Below, piece by piece: positions 22,253-64,000 of a DNA stretch of 64,000 bases (its first letter is position 1; each line of letters begins with the position of its first letter). Both the position numbers and the translations under genes were made by a program. Source of the stretch: Limanda limanda (taxonomy: Eukaryota > Chordata > Actinopteri > Pleuronectiformes > Pleuronectidae); the NCBI RefSeq assembly GCF_963576545.1, contig NC_083648.1:11728739-11792738 (forward strand), in the 5' to 3' direction. A model generated the notes under the pieces. It did not search any database. It was not told the DNA's origin and saw only the letters and a program-made list of their open reading frames with translations.

Positions 22253-24714
22253 CTACGCAAGCCTGTAGCCGCCCCCCAACCCCCACAGGAGATTATGTGC
22301 TTGTGTGTGTGTGTGTGTGGCCGCGGCGCTTCCCGGTTCTTCCCGGAGTTACGCTGCCGGTGCGAACATGGGCGAGGAAATGAGGCGGACCGCTTTTCGC
22401 GGCACTTCTACCTCTGGTGCGTCCCTGGGTTAGAGGATGATGGTGTGACGTTAATATATTGTTTTACATTGCATGTGTCACGTCAAGATAATTCAGTCTC
22501 TTGTGCCGCCCTCTCGGCATTTTTCACCCTAGGCAACCGCCTATGTCGCCTGTGATAATTACCATCATCTTTCTCCTGTATATTCACAGTTATTCAATTA
22601 TAAACGTATGACTTGTCAACTGAATGGTTGTGTTTCAGTAAAATAAGGAAAAGGTATCAAATGTAAGGATAATTAAAGATCTCGTTCAGAATCAAACTTT
22701 AGATTTGTGTGTTGTAACTAATGTTTTGATGAGAGAGAAACAAATCGATGAAGCTGTAAAACTCAGTAATAAAACATTACTAATGGAAAGTTTGTGGTTG
22801 CCAGGTTTTGGAAAAATCTGTTGACTGGTGATTGTCGTCCTCCAGCATCGTTTGTCTTTTTAGTTCTTCAGTTCATTAGACAGCTATGTAGAGTTCAACC
22901 ATCCTGTTGGAAAGAGTGGATGATCACCTGGAACAAAACCCATTAACTAACTATCTACTAATTCACATCTACAAAACCAGGCACGGTAGAGAAATCCCTT
23001 ATTAATAACATACTAACATTTTCATTGATGACCTGTGAGACATTTAACTTACATATAAAAGTGTTGATAAACAACAGGTTGCCTTGAATAAAACAAGTTT
23101 TATCTTTAAAGCCTTTCTGTGGAATTAGAAATGATTACCTGAAGAATTACTTGAGACACAAAGCTCATCATGACTGTACAAAACAACATAAGAAAGTAGG
23201 GATGGCAGAATAAAAATGTATATTAACAATCATGAAACTCCCACCAAAACATAACATTAATAAGAAAAGCTAAAACCTCTTTGTGTTACCAGACAAACTG
23301 TGTATTGGTCTGTCTCGGGCCAATTAAAAAAAATACAAACAATATAACCAACAAACTTTAGGCTCAGGAGTCACACATTATTGCTCAAGATCTGAAACTT
23401 TCAAAAGCTGTTAAATACTTTAAAAATGTAGTTTGATACCTCAATAACTTAATAAATTATTTACCTATGTGTTTTTTAAGTACTTACCTCTAATCCACCT
23501 TACATTTGAAATGCATATGTTTTGCTTGGCACAGAACTGGACCCCTCATCTGCAGTGTGCATTTAAAAATATATCTATATTATTGATTGTCCTGAGTCCT
23601 GTACCTGTGGTTCTATGTCACTTGTAATTTCTTAAAGCACATGATCTTATTTTTTGGAAAACATGTTTCGAACAGTCCGAATGTGTGGAATGAAGATTGC
23701 TATTTGTTGTTTTTTAATTTATTCTGCCATGAAATATCATCAATATGAAGTTCAATAAAAACATCAATATATTTCTTGGCTCTTATATACTTCTACGTTC
23801 TCCGTTTCTCGGAGAGGGCTCAGCGGGAGACGAAGAGTCTTTTTGATTTTTACTTCTCCGACCACTGTACGTCGAATAAAATTCACCGCCAAACCCATAG
23901 GTGGCGCAACGGAAGACGAGCTCAGAGAAGCCTACCCCAATTATCGGAAGAAGAAGTCCACTTGTGTTTATATTTCTCTGTCAGCCTGCCTCCCACACAC
24001 TGAACCATGGCAACTAACAGAACTAAATAAAGTGACACCCAGCGGGTCAAGATGCTGATGTTATCGTTTCTTAGCGCAGCGGTTCCCCGGTCTTGTTTCC
24101 GAACTGTGTTGCTGATTCCACAGCTTGAATCTGCTTGAGGCTACACGGAGCTAGCTAGCTAGCTTCCCTCCCAGCTTCCACACACAGTCAGCAGGGACTC
24201 CCGACTCTTACTACTACCCAGTGTTTGCTTCTAACCTGGCGGTATTATAGAAACAGTGTCATGATAGAAGTGGAATTAAAGTCGTGACGGCGGGGTTATG
24301 CTAGGGTGACCAGACGTCCTCTTTTTCCCGGACATGTCCTCTTTTCGAGACCTAAAAAATGCGTCCGGTATTTTGCCTCGTCGCAAAAAAAATATTAATA
24401 ATTTTTTTTTTTTTTTTGCCTCGTCGCATATTTGTGTTTCTGGGTCTTTCACATAGCCTACTAGTTATTTCGGCCTTCCAAGTTCTGGAAATGGTACCAC
24501 CCTTACGTTCCACCTTCTTGCGCGAGCTGACTGTAGAGAGAGTCTGTCATTGTGCGACCGATCTCAGGGTTGCCAGAGCCACGATAATTATCCTCCAAAT
24601 ACGACTATTTTGAGCCTTTGGAACGTTACTTTGCCATTTCCAATCTGGCAACATTGAGCACCTTGCCGCTTCCACTCCGTGCGCTGTTTACAACAGCACA
24701 TTACATCTGCAGCC

Positions 24715-24834
24715 ATGCCTAAACGTAAATGTAAGTTCACGGACGAACTAAAAAAAAAATACCCATGTTTTCGCCTCGGCCGTGATGCTTCGGAAGCTGA
24801 GTGCATGACATGCAGAGCAGGCACTTACGTGTAA
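24715..24834 (+). pseudogene. Truncated BED-type zinc-finger remnant of a transposase
   Basis: A 39-codon open frame in the hAT-like element. It shows the basic MPKRKCKFTDEL start and a CxxC pair (CMTC), then stops at TAA (24832). Downstream bases still translate to GGSDLEA-like sequence, reminiscent of the family's GGRSDIEQH stretch, so the frame is broken, not simply short. Confidence 0.6.
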
Positions 24835-24973
24835 ATAAAGGTGGCAGCGATTTGGAAGCTGTGCACCCAGTACAATTTCAAAAACATGACCTGCAAGGAC
24901 TTTCATACCTATTTGATAGGCAATCGCCAACTCCTGGGTAAGATTCAGTCTTCAGAGAAATATGGCCAACCAC

Positions 24974-25180
24974 ATGAGGAGGACTGAAAAGTGTCTTAAT
25001 TTTCTTATTTTAATATGTGGCCATATAAGTAATCTATTATTTGGAATATTGTATTTGTTATCATTATTGCTTTAATATATGAGGAGGACTGAAAAGTTTC
25101 TTAATTTTCTTATTTTAATATGTGGCCATATAAAGAATTTATTATTTAGAATGTTTTATTTGTTATCATTATTGACACAT
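24974..25180 (+). repeat. 105-bp tandem duplication
   Basis: ATGAGGAGGACTGAAAAG begins at 24974 and again at 25079; the two units are about 90 percent alike by eye. Located inside the hAT-like element. Confidence 0.85.
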
Positions 25181-25412
25181 TTAAATGCCACAAAAAAGAT
25201 TTGTTTTACATTTGCACTTTGCAATTTTGTTAAAGTTCAATAAATAGATGTTCATATAGTCATTTGTGTCATTTTTGTCATTTCATTTGTGACATTTGTA
25301 TGCATTCACATGGTCATGGTGCGGCATGCTATACACTACACCTCCCCACGCCAACCCCCCCCCCCGCGACGAAGTGTCCTCTTTTTTACAAAATCAAATC
25401 TGGTCACCCTAG

Positions 25413-27112
25413 TTATGAACTGTTACCACCGCAGTTAGCATGGTTGCTAGCCCGAGAGCCTAGCCTGCTAGCGCCGATTTGAAAGCTCGTTCTTACCGTG
25501 TGTGACCGTGCACACATGTCGTCAGTGCTCGAACGATCCACCGTCAGCCAGACAACTCCGCTGGCTTAACACACACGTCACATTAATCGTAGAATCATAG
25601 TTGTGTATGTGTTTATTGTGAATCAGGAAGTTACAGGTCCGGAAATGACGTCGAACAGAAATGACGTCGTACGGAAATGACGACATACGGAAATTATGTC
25701 GTTCGCGGACCAATCACAGCCAAGAGCTGTCCGCGGGCTCTCCGACACAACACGGACAGTTAGAAAAATCAGAGGTGTACGAAAAGCTGTCCGAAGCGCT
25801 CGGAGAGGGCGTTTCACGACGGATAGGGCGGTCTTATCTATCTGTTTTACAAAATACGCTCAAGCATAAATTGGCCTTTAGGCATTATAGAGGCACAGTG
25901 AGGAGGTACAAGGCAAACATTGGAAGTACCACTGTAATAGGATATTGTGGATATTATGTAACCCTTTGCCTGTTTAAGAGGTTTTATTTGGAGTTCCATT
26001 CTTTATCTTGGTTAAATACTCAAATTCACATAAAATGTTATTTTTGTAATTCACGATATGACCACAGGCCACGAGTAGAGGTATCATTTACAGTTTTGAG
26101 ACACAGAGGAGAAAGTAAGGAGTCAAAGGAATGTCTGCGATTAGCAGCTTTGCGTAGAAAATGTCTATCTTGAGATAATTTTTGTCCATATTGCTCATCA
26201 GCCCTATTAATCAAATTATTGCCTTTGATCAGTAGTTAAGGATGTAGCCTTATGCACTCAAGTGAAAGTAAGCAAGTACTTGCTTCTTAACACAAAGGAC
26301 TTGCCAGGTTCAGCCTCTTTCTTAATGCAACGGTCCAGAACATCGTCAACTGTATATTTTGTTTGATAAAAGAAGAGTAAAGACTCACATTAACAGAGAA
26401 TGCTGCAGATGATGCCACTGAAAACAAATGCATTGTCATAGTGATTATCTGAAAGGGGATTATTGTTTTATTGTCATTGCTCTGTTATCTGCACTGATTG
26501 AATCATGGGGCTGATTCCACTCTCGTTTTTATTACTTAAAAACACACTTTTATTATACATATATATAACATGTATATATTTCATATGTTATATTATATGT
26601 TAATATATATATATACAATATATTCATAAACTTAATGTGAACATGTAATGTGAGGCACTGTAGCAGCGTAGAAATTACAAATATTTCCTGCTATATGCTG
26701 TGAAGTAAAAGTGAAAAGTAACGTAATTTGAGTCAGATGCATGAACAATTTATTTAATAATAATGAAAATAAAATATAATAATAACAATGATTTAATTTC
26801 ACATATTTCAAAACAGCCATTAAGAAGTGTTATAAAGAAGACAAATAAAAACACCAAAGGCAACAAAGCAAATAATGCATCACCCAAGAAAGCAGGTAGA
26901 GTAACGAAGTGAAAGTAGGTGGTAGCTACATGCCACCACAGTGCAGGTCGGAGAGGAGCAGTGAGACGTGGCTGAGCCAGCTGAGCCCTCCCGGTGATCA
27001 CCAGCGGTTACAGGTGGCCATGTTGAGTTGAGTCAACAACCCGGAGCCTGGTGGGCAGGTGTGTTACCTGTGGCTCCTTCAGGAAGCTGCTCCACCGCCT
27101 CAGCGACGACAC
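25413..27112. other. Intergenic DNA, right part
   Basis: Contains the candidate promoter above, an AT-rich microsatellite around 26555-26625 and unique AT-rich sequence. The 170-codon open frame at 25661-26173 looks like chance. Confidence 0.65.
25497..25720 (-). promoter_or_regulatory. Candidate promoter: CCAAT box, four CRE-like repeats, ETS sites and a minus-strand splice donor
   Basis: GACCAATCAC at 25709-25718 is a CCAAT box. A 16-bp unit, GAAATGACGTCG, repeats at 25642, 25658, 25674 and 25690 with TGACGTCG/TGACGACA cores. CAGGAAG and TCCGGAAA nearby resemble ETS sites. On the minus strand a strong donor, CACACG|GTAAGAACG, follows at 25497-25496, so a non-coding or unknown first exon of about 100 bp could be transcribed leftwards. 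No matching downstream exon is certain. It may instead serve slc22a23, 2 kb away. Confidence 0.35.
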
Positions 27113-27262
27113 GAGGAAACAAGGAACCAGAGGAAACAAGGAACCAGAGGAAACAAGGAACCAGAGGAAACAAGGACAAGAGGAAACAAGGAACCAGAGG
27201 AAACAAGGACAAGAGGAAACAAGGAACCAGAGGAACCAGAGGAAACAGGGAACCAGAGGAAG
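27113..27262 (+). repeat. Purine-rich minisatellite (GGAAACAAGGAACCAGA)n
   Basis: About eight to nine units of 17-18 bp, some shortened to GGAAACAAGGACAAGA, ending 400 bp upstream of the slc22a23 start codon. Confidence 0.92.
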
Positions 27263-27329
27263 GAGAGCATGGAATAGTTTCTGCCTCTCTCTCTCTCTCG
27301 TCACTGCCTCATTGAGCAGTGGGCTTCTG

Positions 27330-27412
27330 GTGTGTGTGTGTGAGTGTCTCTGTGTGTGAGTGTGTGTCTGTGTGTCTGTGTGTGTGTGAGTGTGTGTCTG
27401 TGTGTGTGTGAG
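27330..27412 (+). repeat. Imperfect (TG)n microsatellite in slc22a23 5' flank
   Basis: TG runs broken by AG and TC, about 250 bp upstream of the start codon. Confidence 0.9.
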
Positions 27413-27662
27413 CTTGGAGGCTGCTCTCAGTCTTATTTCCATTCGGACTGGGGACTGAGTGACTGCGCACGGCTTCCACCGCCGTGGAGCTGTGTGTGTG
27501 TGGTGTGGTGGGGGGGGCACATTGACGCATTGTGGAGTCGACAGGCCAGGGGGGGGGTGTGGTGGTGGTGGTGGTGGGGGGTGCCGCTCGTAGCACTGCA
27601 ACCCCGGCTTCGCCAGACGCGCACACGCACGCGCACGGAGGCATCTATCCGGCGGACCCGCG
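27413..27662 (+). promoter_or_regulatory. slc22a23 proximal promoter/5' UTR, GC-rich
   Basis: The 250 bp before the start codon are GC-rich with CpGs, a (G)n/(GGT)n tract at 27550-27580 and a run of CGCACACGCACGCGC near 27620. No TATA box is evident, as expected for a CpG-type promoter. The exact transcription start cannot be fixed. Confidence 0.45.
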
Positions 27663-59728
<32,066 letters not shown>

Positions 59729-60266
59729 TCCAGCGTCGCGGCCAGGGAAACAAAGCTTTATGGTTGCTCCCCCCCCCCACCACCCAGACGTCACATGATC
59801 ACCGGAGGAGAAGGGAGAGCGGCGAGAAGTGTCCTGCTCCGCACTCCAGGTGTTTAACCAAGACTGTCTCCGCCTGGAGTGGAGCAGACATGTCTTACTC
59901 AGTTGTTGTATGTGTCTCAACGACACCCCCGGACCCCTCACCCCGTTGCCCACCTTCCAGCAATTAGCCAATAAACGAGACCACCTAGTGAGAGAGTGCC
60001 AGAGGCTGGTTTGTGACAATGTGACAGTATCTTCTGCTCTTTCTTTTCTTTTTGAATGTCACTGGAAATCACCAGCCTATAAACTACTTTGATGTAAAAA
60101 TGAATGGGAAATGACAGTCTGTGGCTTTAAAAGAGACTTAACAGCTTCAGTCACTGCGCTGTGTCGTGGGGACAGCTGAGAGATGCTACGATGCTAACAA
60201 AATTAAAAAAAATATATATAAAAAAAGGAAAACAAAAAAAAATCTAATCACTGGTACTTTTGCTCA

Positions 60267-60272
60267 AATAAA
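60267..60272 (+). terminator. Poly(A) signal candidate, proximal
   Basis: AATAAA in CTCAAATAAAATGTCTGTC, 540 bp after the stop codon, followed by a T-rich stretch. Confidence 0.4.
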
Positions 60273-62828
60273 ATGTCTGTCTAACTTATTTTTTAAGGAC
60301 AAAAATATCGCCTTACCTGTGTGGACATGAAAATCTGAATGTTGCAGTACTTTTTTGCTGTTCTAGAGAAAAACAAATCCAAATTGGAGTGATTTTTTTT
60401 TTCTAAATACAATGCCAAAATTGCCAAAATAACCAAAATTAAATGTAGACATAGTGCCAAAACATTAGTATTGCCGCCGTATTTTGATAAATACAGGTTA
60501 GCGGTCCCCTGCCATCGACCGCACGAATCAGAGGAACCCCAATGTCAGAAAATACGATTCATTCTGATATTACCTTAAAAAAAAAAAAGGATCACGTGAG
60601 GAATTAGAACCGAGAGATAATATTAAAGCTAAGCTGCATTCGTCAACACGTGGTTCACATTGTATGAAAAGTGACGTTAGCTATGGGGGGGGGGGGGTGG
60701 GTGGGAAATGACCCGTGTTTTGTTGGTCTGAAGAAAACTTATTTTTCCAATTGTTTCAGTCTATGAAATTGATGGTATGCAAATGGTTTTATTTGTAAAT
60801 GTGACAATTGTAAGTAAATCCATAATTAGTTGCTGAGATTGATTTTTTTTTTTTTTTTTTTTTTTACAATTTCAAGTATTATTTTTTGAACTATCTCCCA
60901 TGGCGTGCTCTTATCGTACAAGGCTGTACTTCTTCATTCTAACAGTATTCGTGGCACCTCGGTGTGGTGGCACCTCAATATTTGCAGTGGGGACGAAGCA
61001 TGAAAATACTCCGTGAGCAAACAAACTAAAGCAAACCGTAAAAAAAGAAAAAAACTCACATAGACAAACAGCTCAGTTTGAAACGAAACCCACGGATGAC
61101 AAAAATGACCCATGTGATTTGGTGACTTGTCGCTTACGTCACTAACCTTCAGTGTGTTTTCCAAATCATGTTCTGGCATCAACGTGTGTCCCTGTGTTCA
61201 TACATTCACATGCAAGTTTACCTTAGCGATGCAATATTTCATACTTTTTAGGGGAAAACAGGTCAAACTCCTTATTTACAGATACAACTTTTCATGATTT
61301 TAAATCAAAAGATGTCCGTATGTGGACGGCGTTATATTTTCACTTTACTACACTACTTGTGTAACATAACAGGTGCGGTTACACACTTCATACACTGCAG
61401 GTTGTAAGGAGAAAGATGAGTGATCACGCATAGACCACTGTTTACAACAATCCTCATAATAATAATAATAATACACTGTACTGTAAAACCTTAGAGCCAA
61501 CTCAATGATGTCGTGTCATTTCAAATGTGATCAACCTCTCACAGTGAATCATTTATCCGGAGAGTATTGGTGATTTATTAGAGAGTCATTCAGGAGTCAG
61601 TGACGGCACTGAACAGAAGATCTGTTATTGTCAGCTCGTTGCACACCTATAAAAACAAAAAAGGAACATTCAGGACCTTGACTGAAGTCAGATGTTCTCT
61701 TACAAAGGCTACGTATATATGTTTGGTATGTGACTGACTGGGTAAACCTGTCTGTGGTTGTTCTTTTAATAGATCATCAACTTCCATTCTGTGTGTCCAA
61801 CGTACATGCTGCTAGGCCTCAAAGCACAAACACCCTGCAATCATGTGATCTTAAAAAGGGAAAAATGGAGCTGGATTTTGAATCAGTTGTTTAAATATGA
61901 ATATTTGTGCGGCACAACCACTTGTGATCTACTTTGTGGGGTTTAACATGGATTTAATAAGAAACTCTTTCAGCAGAGAGCGGGTCAGAACATTACTTCC
62001 AAGTTCTCGTTGTCTGTGAGTGTCGTCCTCTCTGTCTCGTCGTGCGTATTGCAGATAATGAATTGTGTATCTCCCACACCCCGTCATGCACCACCAAGTG
62101 TAAAGACACGACACAGCACAACACAATTATCGGTCCTCTCTGAGGTCGGTTGCTTCCACGTTCACACAGCTCCCCTGCAGCTCTTCCACAGTGTTGATGG
62201 GAGTCTTTCCATCGGTCTTAGTAAGCATTTGGTTTGAGTTGACGTTTTTTTAAATGAAGGTAAAAATCTGTGAAAGCGTTCCAAACCAAGCACCAGCGAT
62301 GGTGGGAAAGTTAAAATAAAGTCTTTGTAAATAGTGAATGTGTGGAAACAGCCAGGTATGATAGCATGAAAGCTCCTGGATCATGGATGGACTGATGAAT
62401 TGTTTTGAACTTGGTGAAACAAAGTGTCAGAGACATGAAGTCCCCAGATTTCACATTTCAGGTTTTGCTTCTCTCAACCATGCGACTCCAAATCTCCTGA
62501 TGGGAGATTTGAATGAATGTAAAAAAAATAAAAAAATAAACACACACACAAAAAATAACATGGATTGTACCATTTATAATTTCCAATTGTTTGGTTTCAT
62601 TTTGTGTTTTGTTTTAACAGACATGATGCACTTGTATATAAGCCATACCGGTTGTTAAAATAAACCACTATTTATTGATCAACTGAACATCAGGGTCTGT
62701 CTTCCTTTATAAGCATTTTTTTTTTTCATGGATTTATTCAATGTTGATCCCAAGAAAAATAACCTTCAAATTTGTCCACGTTTGATTGTAGGCATGTTTC
62801 AAAGAGAGTACTTTTTAAAGAACTACAA

Positions 62829-62834
62829 AATAAA
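62829..62834 (+). terminator. Poly(A) signal candidate, distal
   Basis: AATAAA in ACAAAATAAAAGATCTCC with a GT-rich downstream element near 62868-62888. Confidence 0.4.
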
Positions 62835-62860
62835 AGATCTCCCTGAAAGTTGAGGCGTAT

Positions 62861-63375
62861 CTGTGTTCATTTGTGATGTTGTGATGTTATAAATTACAAA
62901 TCTATGGGTTGTATCCATCACGTTAGCAGTGAGGCTGTACTTGGATAATGTTGGCATGCCAATATTATTTTGGTATTGGGTATAAACTACTGTTTATAGG
63001 TTCACAAACTTACTTTTGCATATTAGAATGCTGGCCCTAAACAGAAGGGCAGTGTTTTTCCAGTTGTAAATCTAGACTTATCCTCTCAGGATCTGCACAA
63101 ACTGTTTTGTCATCCATCACATACTTACTGAGTGGTTTGTTGGCTCAATGTAGTGGACTGGGTGTCAGTTTGAAATTGTCTGTGGAACAAACCGATAACT
63201 CTGCCAGGTGGCTCCGATAGAGGACATGTCTGATAGAGGGCCCATGTCACAAAATAGTTATAAATAATAAAATAATTTGAGGTTTGTTATCCATGCACCA
63301 TTTAGGCACATTTCCATTTCATGTTAGAGTTTATTTAATTCTATGTGCTGCAACGTCACAAATCCCCAAGGGGGC
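62861..63375. other. Downstream intergenic DNA
   Basis: AT-rich sequence; no gene or repeat identified. Confidence 0.6.
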
Positions 63376-63960
63376 TTAAAGGGATAGTTCACCCCAAAAC
63401 AAAAGATTTTCACCATCCGATTCAATGGTTGTTGTTTGTGGAACGTTAAAGGGATATTTCAGCCGAAAAGGAAAATCCACCCATTATCTACTCACCACTT
63501 TGCTGATGGAGGGCTGGGCGAAGTGACTGAGTCCACAAAACACTTGCAGGCAAATCCAATACAATTGAAGTAAATTCGACTCGAAATGGCCTAATTCACC
63601 CCGTGCTTTTAACGTGGCTCCAGAGGAGGAGAGCAGAGGACATTGTTTTGAGTTGAATTGGAATGTCCAGGCCTACTGACACCAGGATGACACCACAGGA
63701 GCAGGATGGCGTCATTTTATGTTTTCTCCTGTTTTCTTCTGTTTGATGACGTGACCACCAGTTACTTCAATTGTAATGGATTTGGCTGCGACGCTGTTAA
63801 CCCATGAAACTCCAGAAGTGTTGTGTGGACTCAAACGCTTCACCCACCCCTCCATCGGTCTAGTGCTGAGTAGATAATGAGTGGGTTTTTTCCTTTTTGG
63901 CTGAACTATCTCTTTAACGATCCACAAACAACAACCATCGAATCGGATGAAGAAAACCTT
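63376..63960. mobile_element. Foldback MITE, TTAAAGGGATAGTTCA-type ends, nested
   Basis: TTAAAGGGATAGTTCACCCC at 63376 and TTAAAGGGATATTTCAGCCG at 63446 are two copies of one terminal motif. The second pairs with its inverse on the right (GGCTGAACTATCTCTTTAA, about 63899-63917). Outside that, ATCCGATTCAATGGTTGTTG (63415-63434) pairs with CAACAACCATCGAATCGGAT (63929-63948). TTAA at the tips suggests a TTAA-targeting family such as piggyBac; no transposase. Confidence 0.65.
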
Positions 63961-64000
63961 CCATAAAAAAGCTTGAATCCAACTCACAGGTGGATTAACC

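Larger units (their letters stand above)
16521..24300. other. Intergenic DNA between dsp and slc22a23, left part
   Basis: No protein-coding gene recognised. Apart from the repeats listed separately, it is mostly AT-rich unique sequence, with poly-T/poly-A at 18428-18490 and a (CA)n tract near 20216-20240. The interval 23780-24250 is richer in CpG and has GCTAGC-rich and CGGAAGAAGAAG motifs often seen near fish housekeeping promoters, but I cannot tie it to a gene. Confidence 0.7.
24301..25412 (+). mobile_element. Internally deleted hAT-like DNA transposon with BED-finger remnant
   Basis: Terminal inverted repeats CTAGGGTGACCAGA (left) and TCTGGTCACCCTAG (right), flanked by the direct repeat TTATG (24296-24300 and 25413-25417). 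Inside, 24715-24834 encodes a 39-residue peptide starting MPKRKCKFTDELKKKYPCF with CMTC, like the N-terminal BED-type zinc finger of hAT/Zaphod-type transposases, then a stop. No catalytic domain is present. A 105-bp tandem duplication lies at 24974-25180. The family call is inference from ends and finger; hAT elements usually make 8-bp duplications, here only 5-6 bp match. Confidence 0.7.
59729..62860 (+). other. slc22a23 3' UTR (extent uncertain) with several AATAAA signals
   Basis: AATAAA occurs at 60267, 62315, 62659 and 62829. The last has a GT-rich stretch (TTTGTGATGTTGTGATGTT) about 40 bp downstream, as expected of a working poly(A) site, so the UTR may exceed 3 kb. It includes homopolymers (G run 60685-60697, T run 60843-60865). 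Confidence 0.5.

Noticed and set aside
22443..22556. End of a DNA transposon (CCCTAGGCAACCGCCTATGTCGCC)
   Set aside because: The phrase resembles a fish repeat end, but I could not find a convincing left end or target duplication.
23776..24060. Overlapping short open frames in a CpG-richer stretch as a small gene
   Set aside because: Two frames compete, neither has a recognisable family, and no splice pattern supports either; could be an exon or promoter remnant but not supportable.
25661..26173. Plus-strand open frame of 170 codons beginning in the CRE-like array
   Set aside because: No recognisable domain; starts within tandem repeat DNA and has no splice or promoter support. Most likely chance.
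27113..27262. CRISPR-like array
   Set aside because: Units are contiguous 17-18 bp repeats without unique spacers, in a vertebrate genome; it is a minisatellite.

Overview
This window is vertebrate nuclear DNA, almost certainly from a ray-finned (teleost, probably percomorph) fish. Evidence: two multi-exon vertebrate genes with canonical splice sites, small introns inside dsp, many microsatellites, and several interspersed repeats and miniature DNA transposons of teleost type. There is no prokaryotic or viral gene set. Family assignments come from residue-level comparison with human proteins known from memory; no database search was possible.

Region 1 (1-16198, minus strand) holds desmoplakin (dsp). 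It reads from the start codon at 16198 down to base 1, where the window cuts the last exon at the start of the third plakin-repeat module. I could place all 24 coding exons with compatible phases, giving about 2500 residues inside the window. The order is a Gly/Ser-rich head, spectrin-repeat plakin domain with an SH3-like segment, coiled-coil rod and plakin-repeat tail. The rod exon (3080-4894) holds an internal GTAAGA donor exactly 166 codons in, the position expected for the short DPII splice form.

Region 2 (about 16200-27660) is the intergenic space between two head-to-head genes. It holds a possible dsp TATA-like site, a MITE-like repeat (17164-17549), a tRNA-derived SINE head (about 21585-21680), a 26-bp tandem repeat (21803-21907), an orphan exon-like segment (22098-22252, minus), an internally deleted hAT-like transposon with a BED-finger remnant (24301-25412), and a four-copy 16-bp CRE-like array beside a CCAAT box (25641-25714). 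A purine-rich minisatellite lies about 400 bp upstream of the slc22a23 start codon.

Region 3 (27663-59728, plus strand) holds slc22a23, an orphan member of the organic-ion transporter branch of the major facilitator superfamily. It is complete in 10 coding exons and 1031 codons. It differs from the human protein by an Asp/His-rich N-terminus and a Pro/Ser/Thr-rich C-terminal tail of about 460 residues. Introns 1 and 3 are large (7.4 and 12.3 kb). Other introns carry a PIF/Harbinger-type MITE with a broken MADF fragment (54299-54847), another TIR element (55690-56225), a (CT)70 tract and Z-DNA-prone repeats.

Region 4 (59729-64000) is the slc22a23 3' UTR and downstream DNA, with several AATAAA signals up to 62829 and a nested foldback MITE at the right edge.

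The two genes have unrelated jobs: desmosome-intermediate filament linkage, and a membrane transporter-like protein. I see no sign of a joint pathway. I found no new multi-gene system. The most useful points are the DPII donor, the unusual slc22a23 termini, and the transposon remnants with coding fragments.
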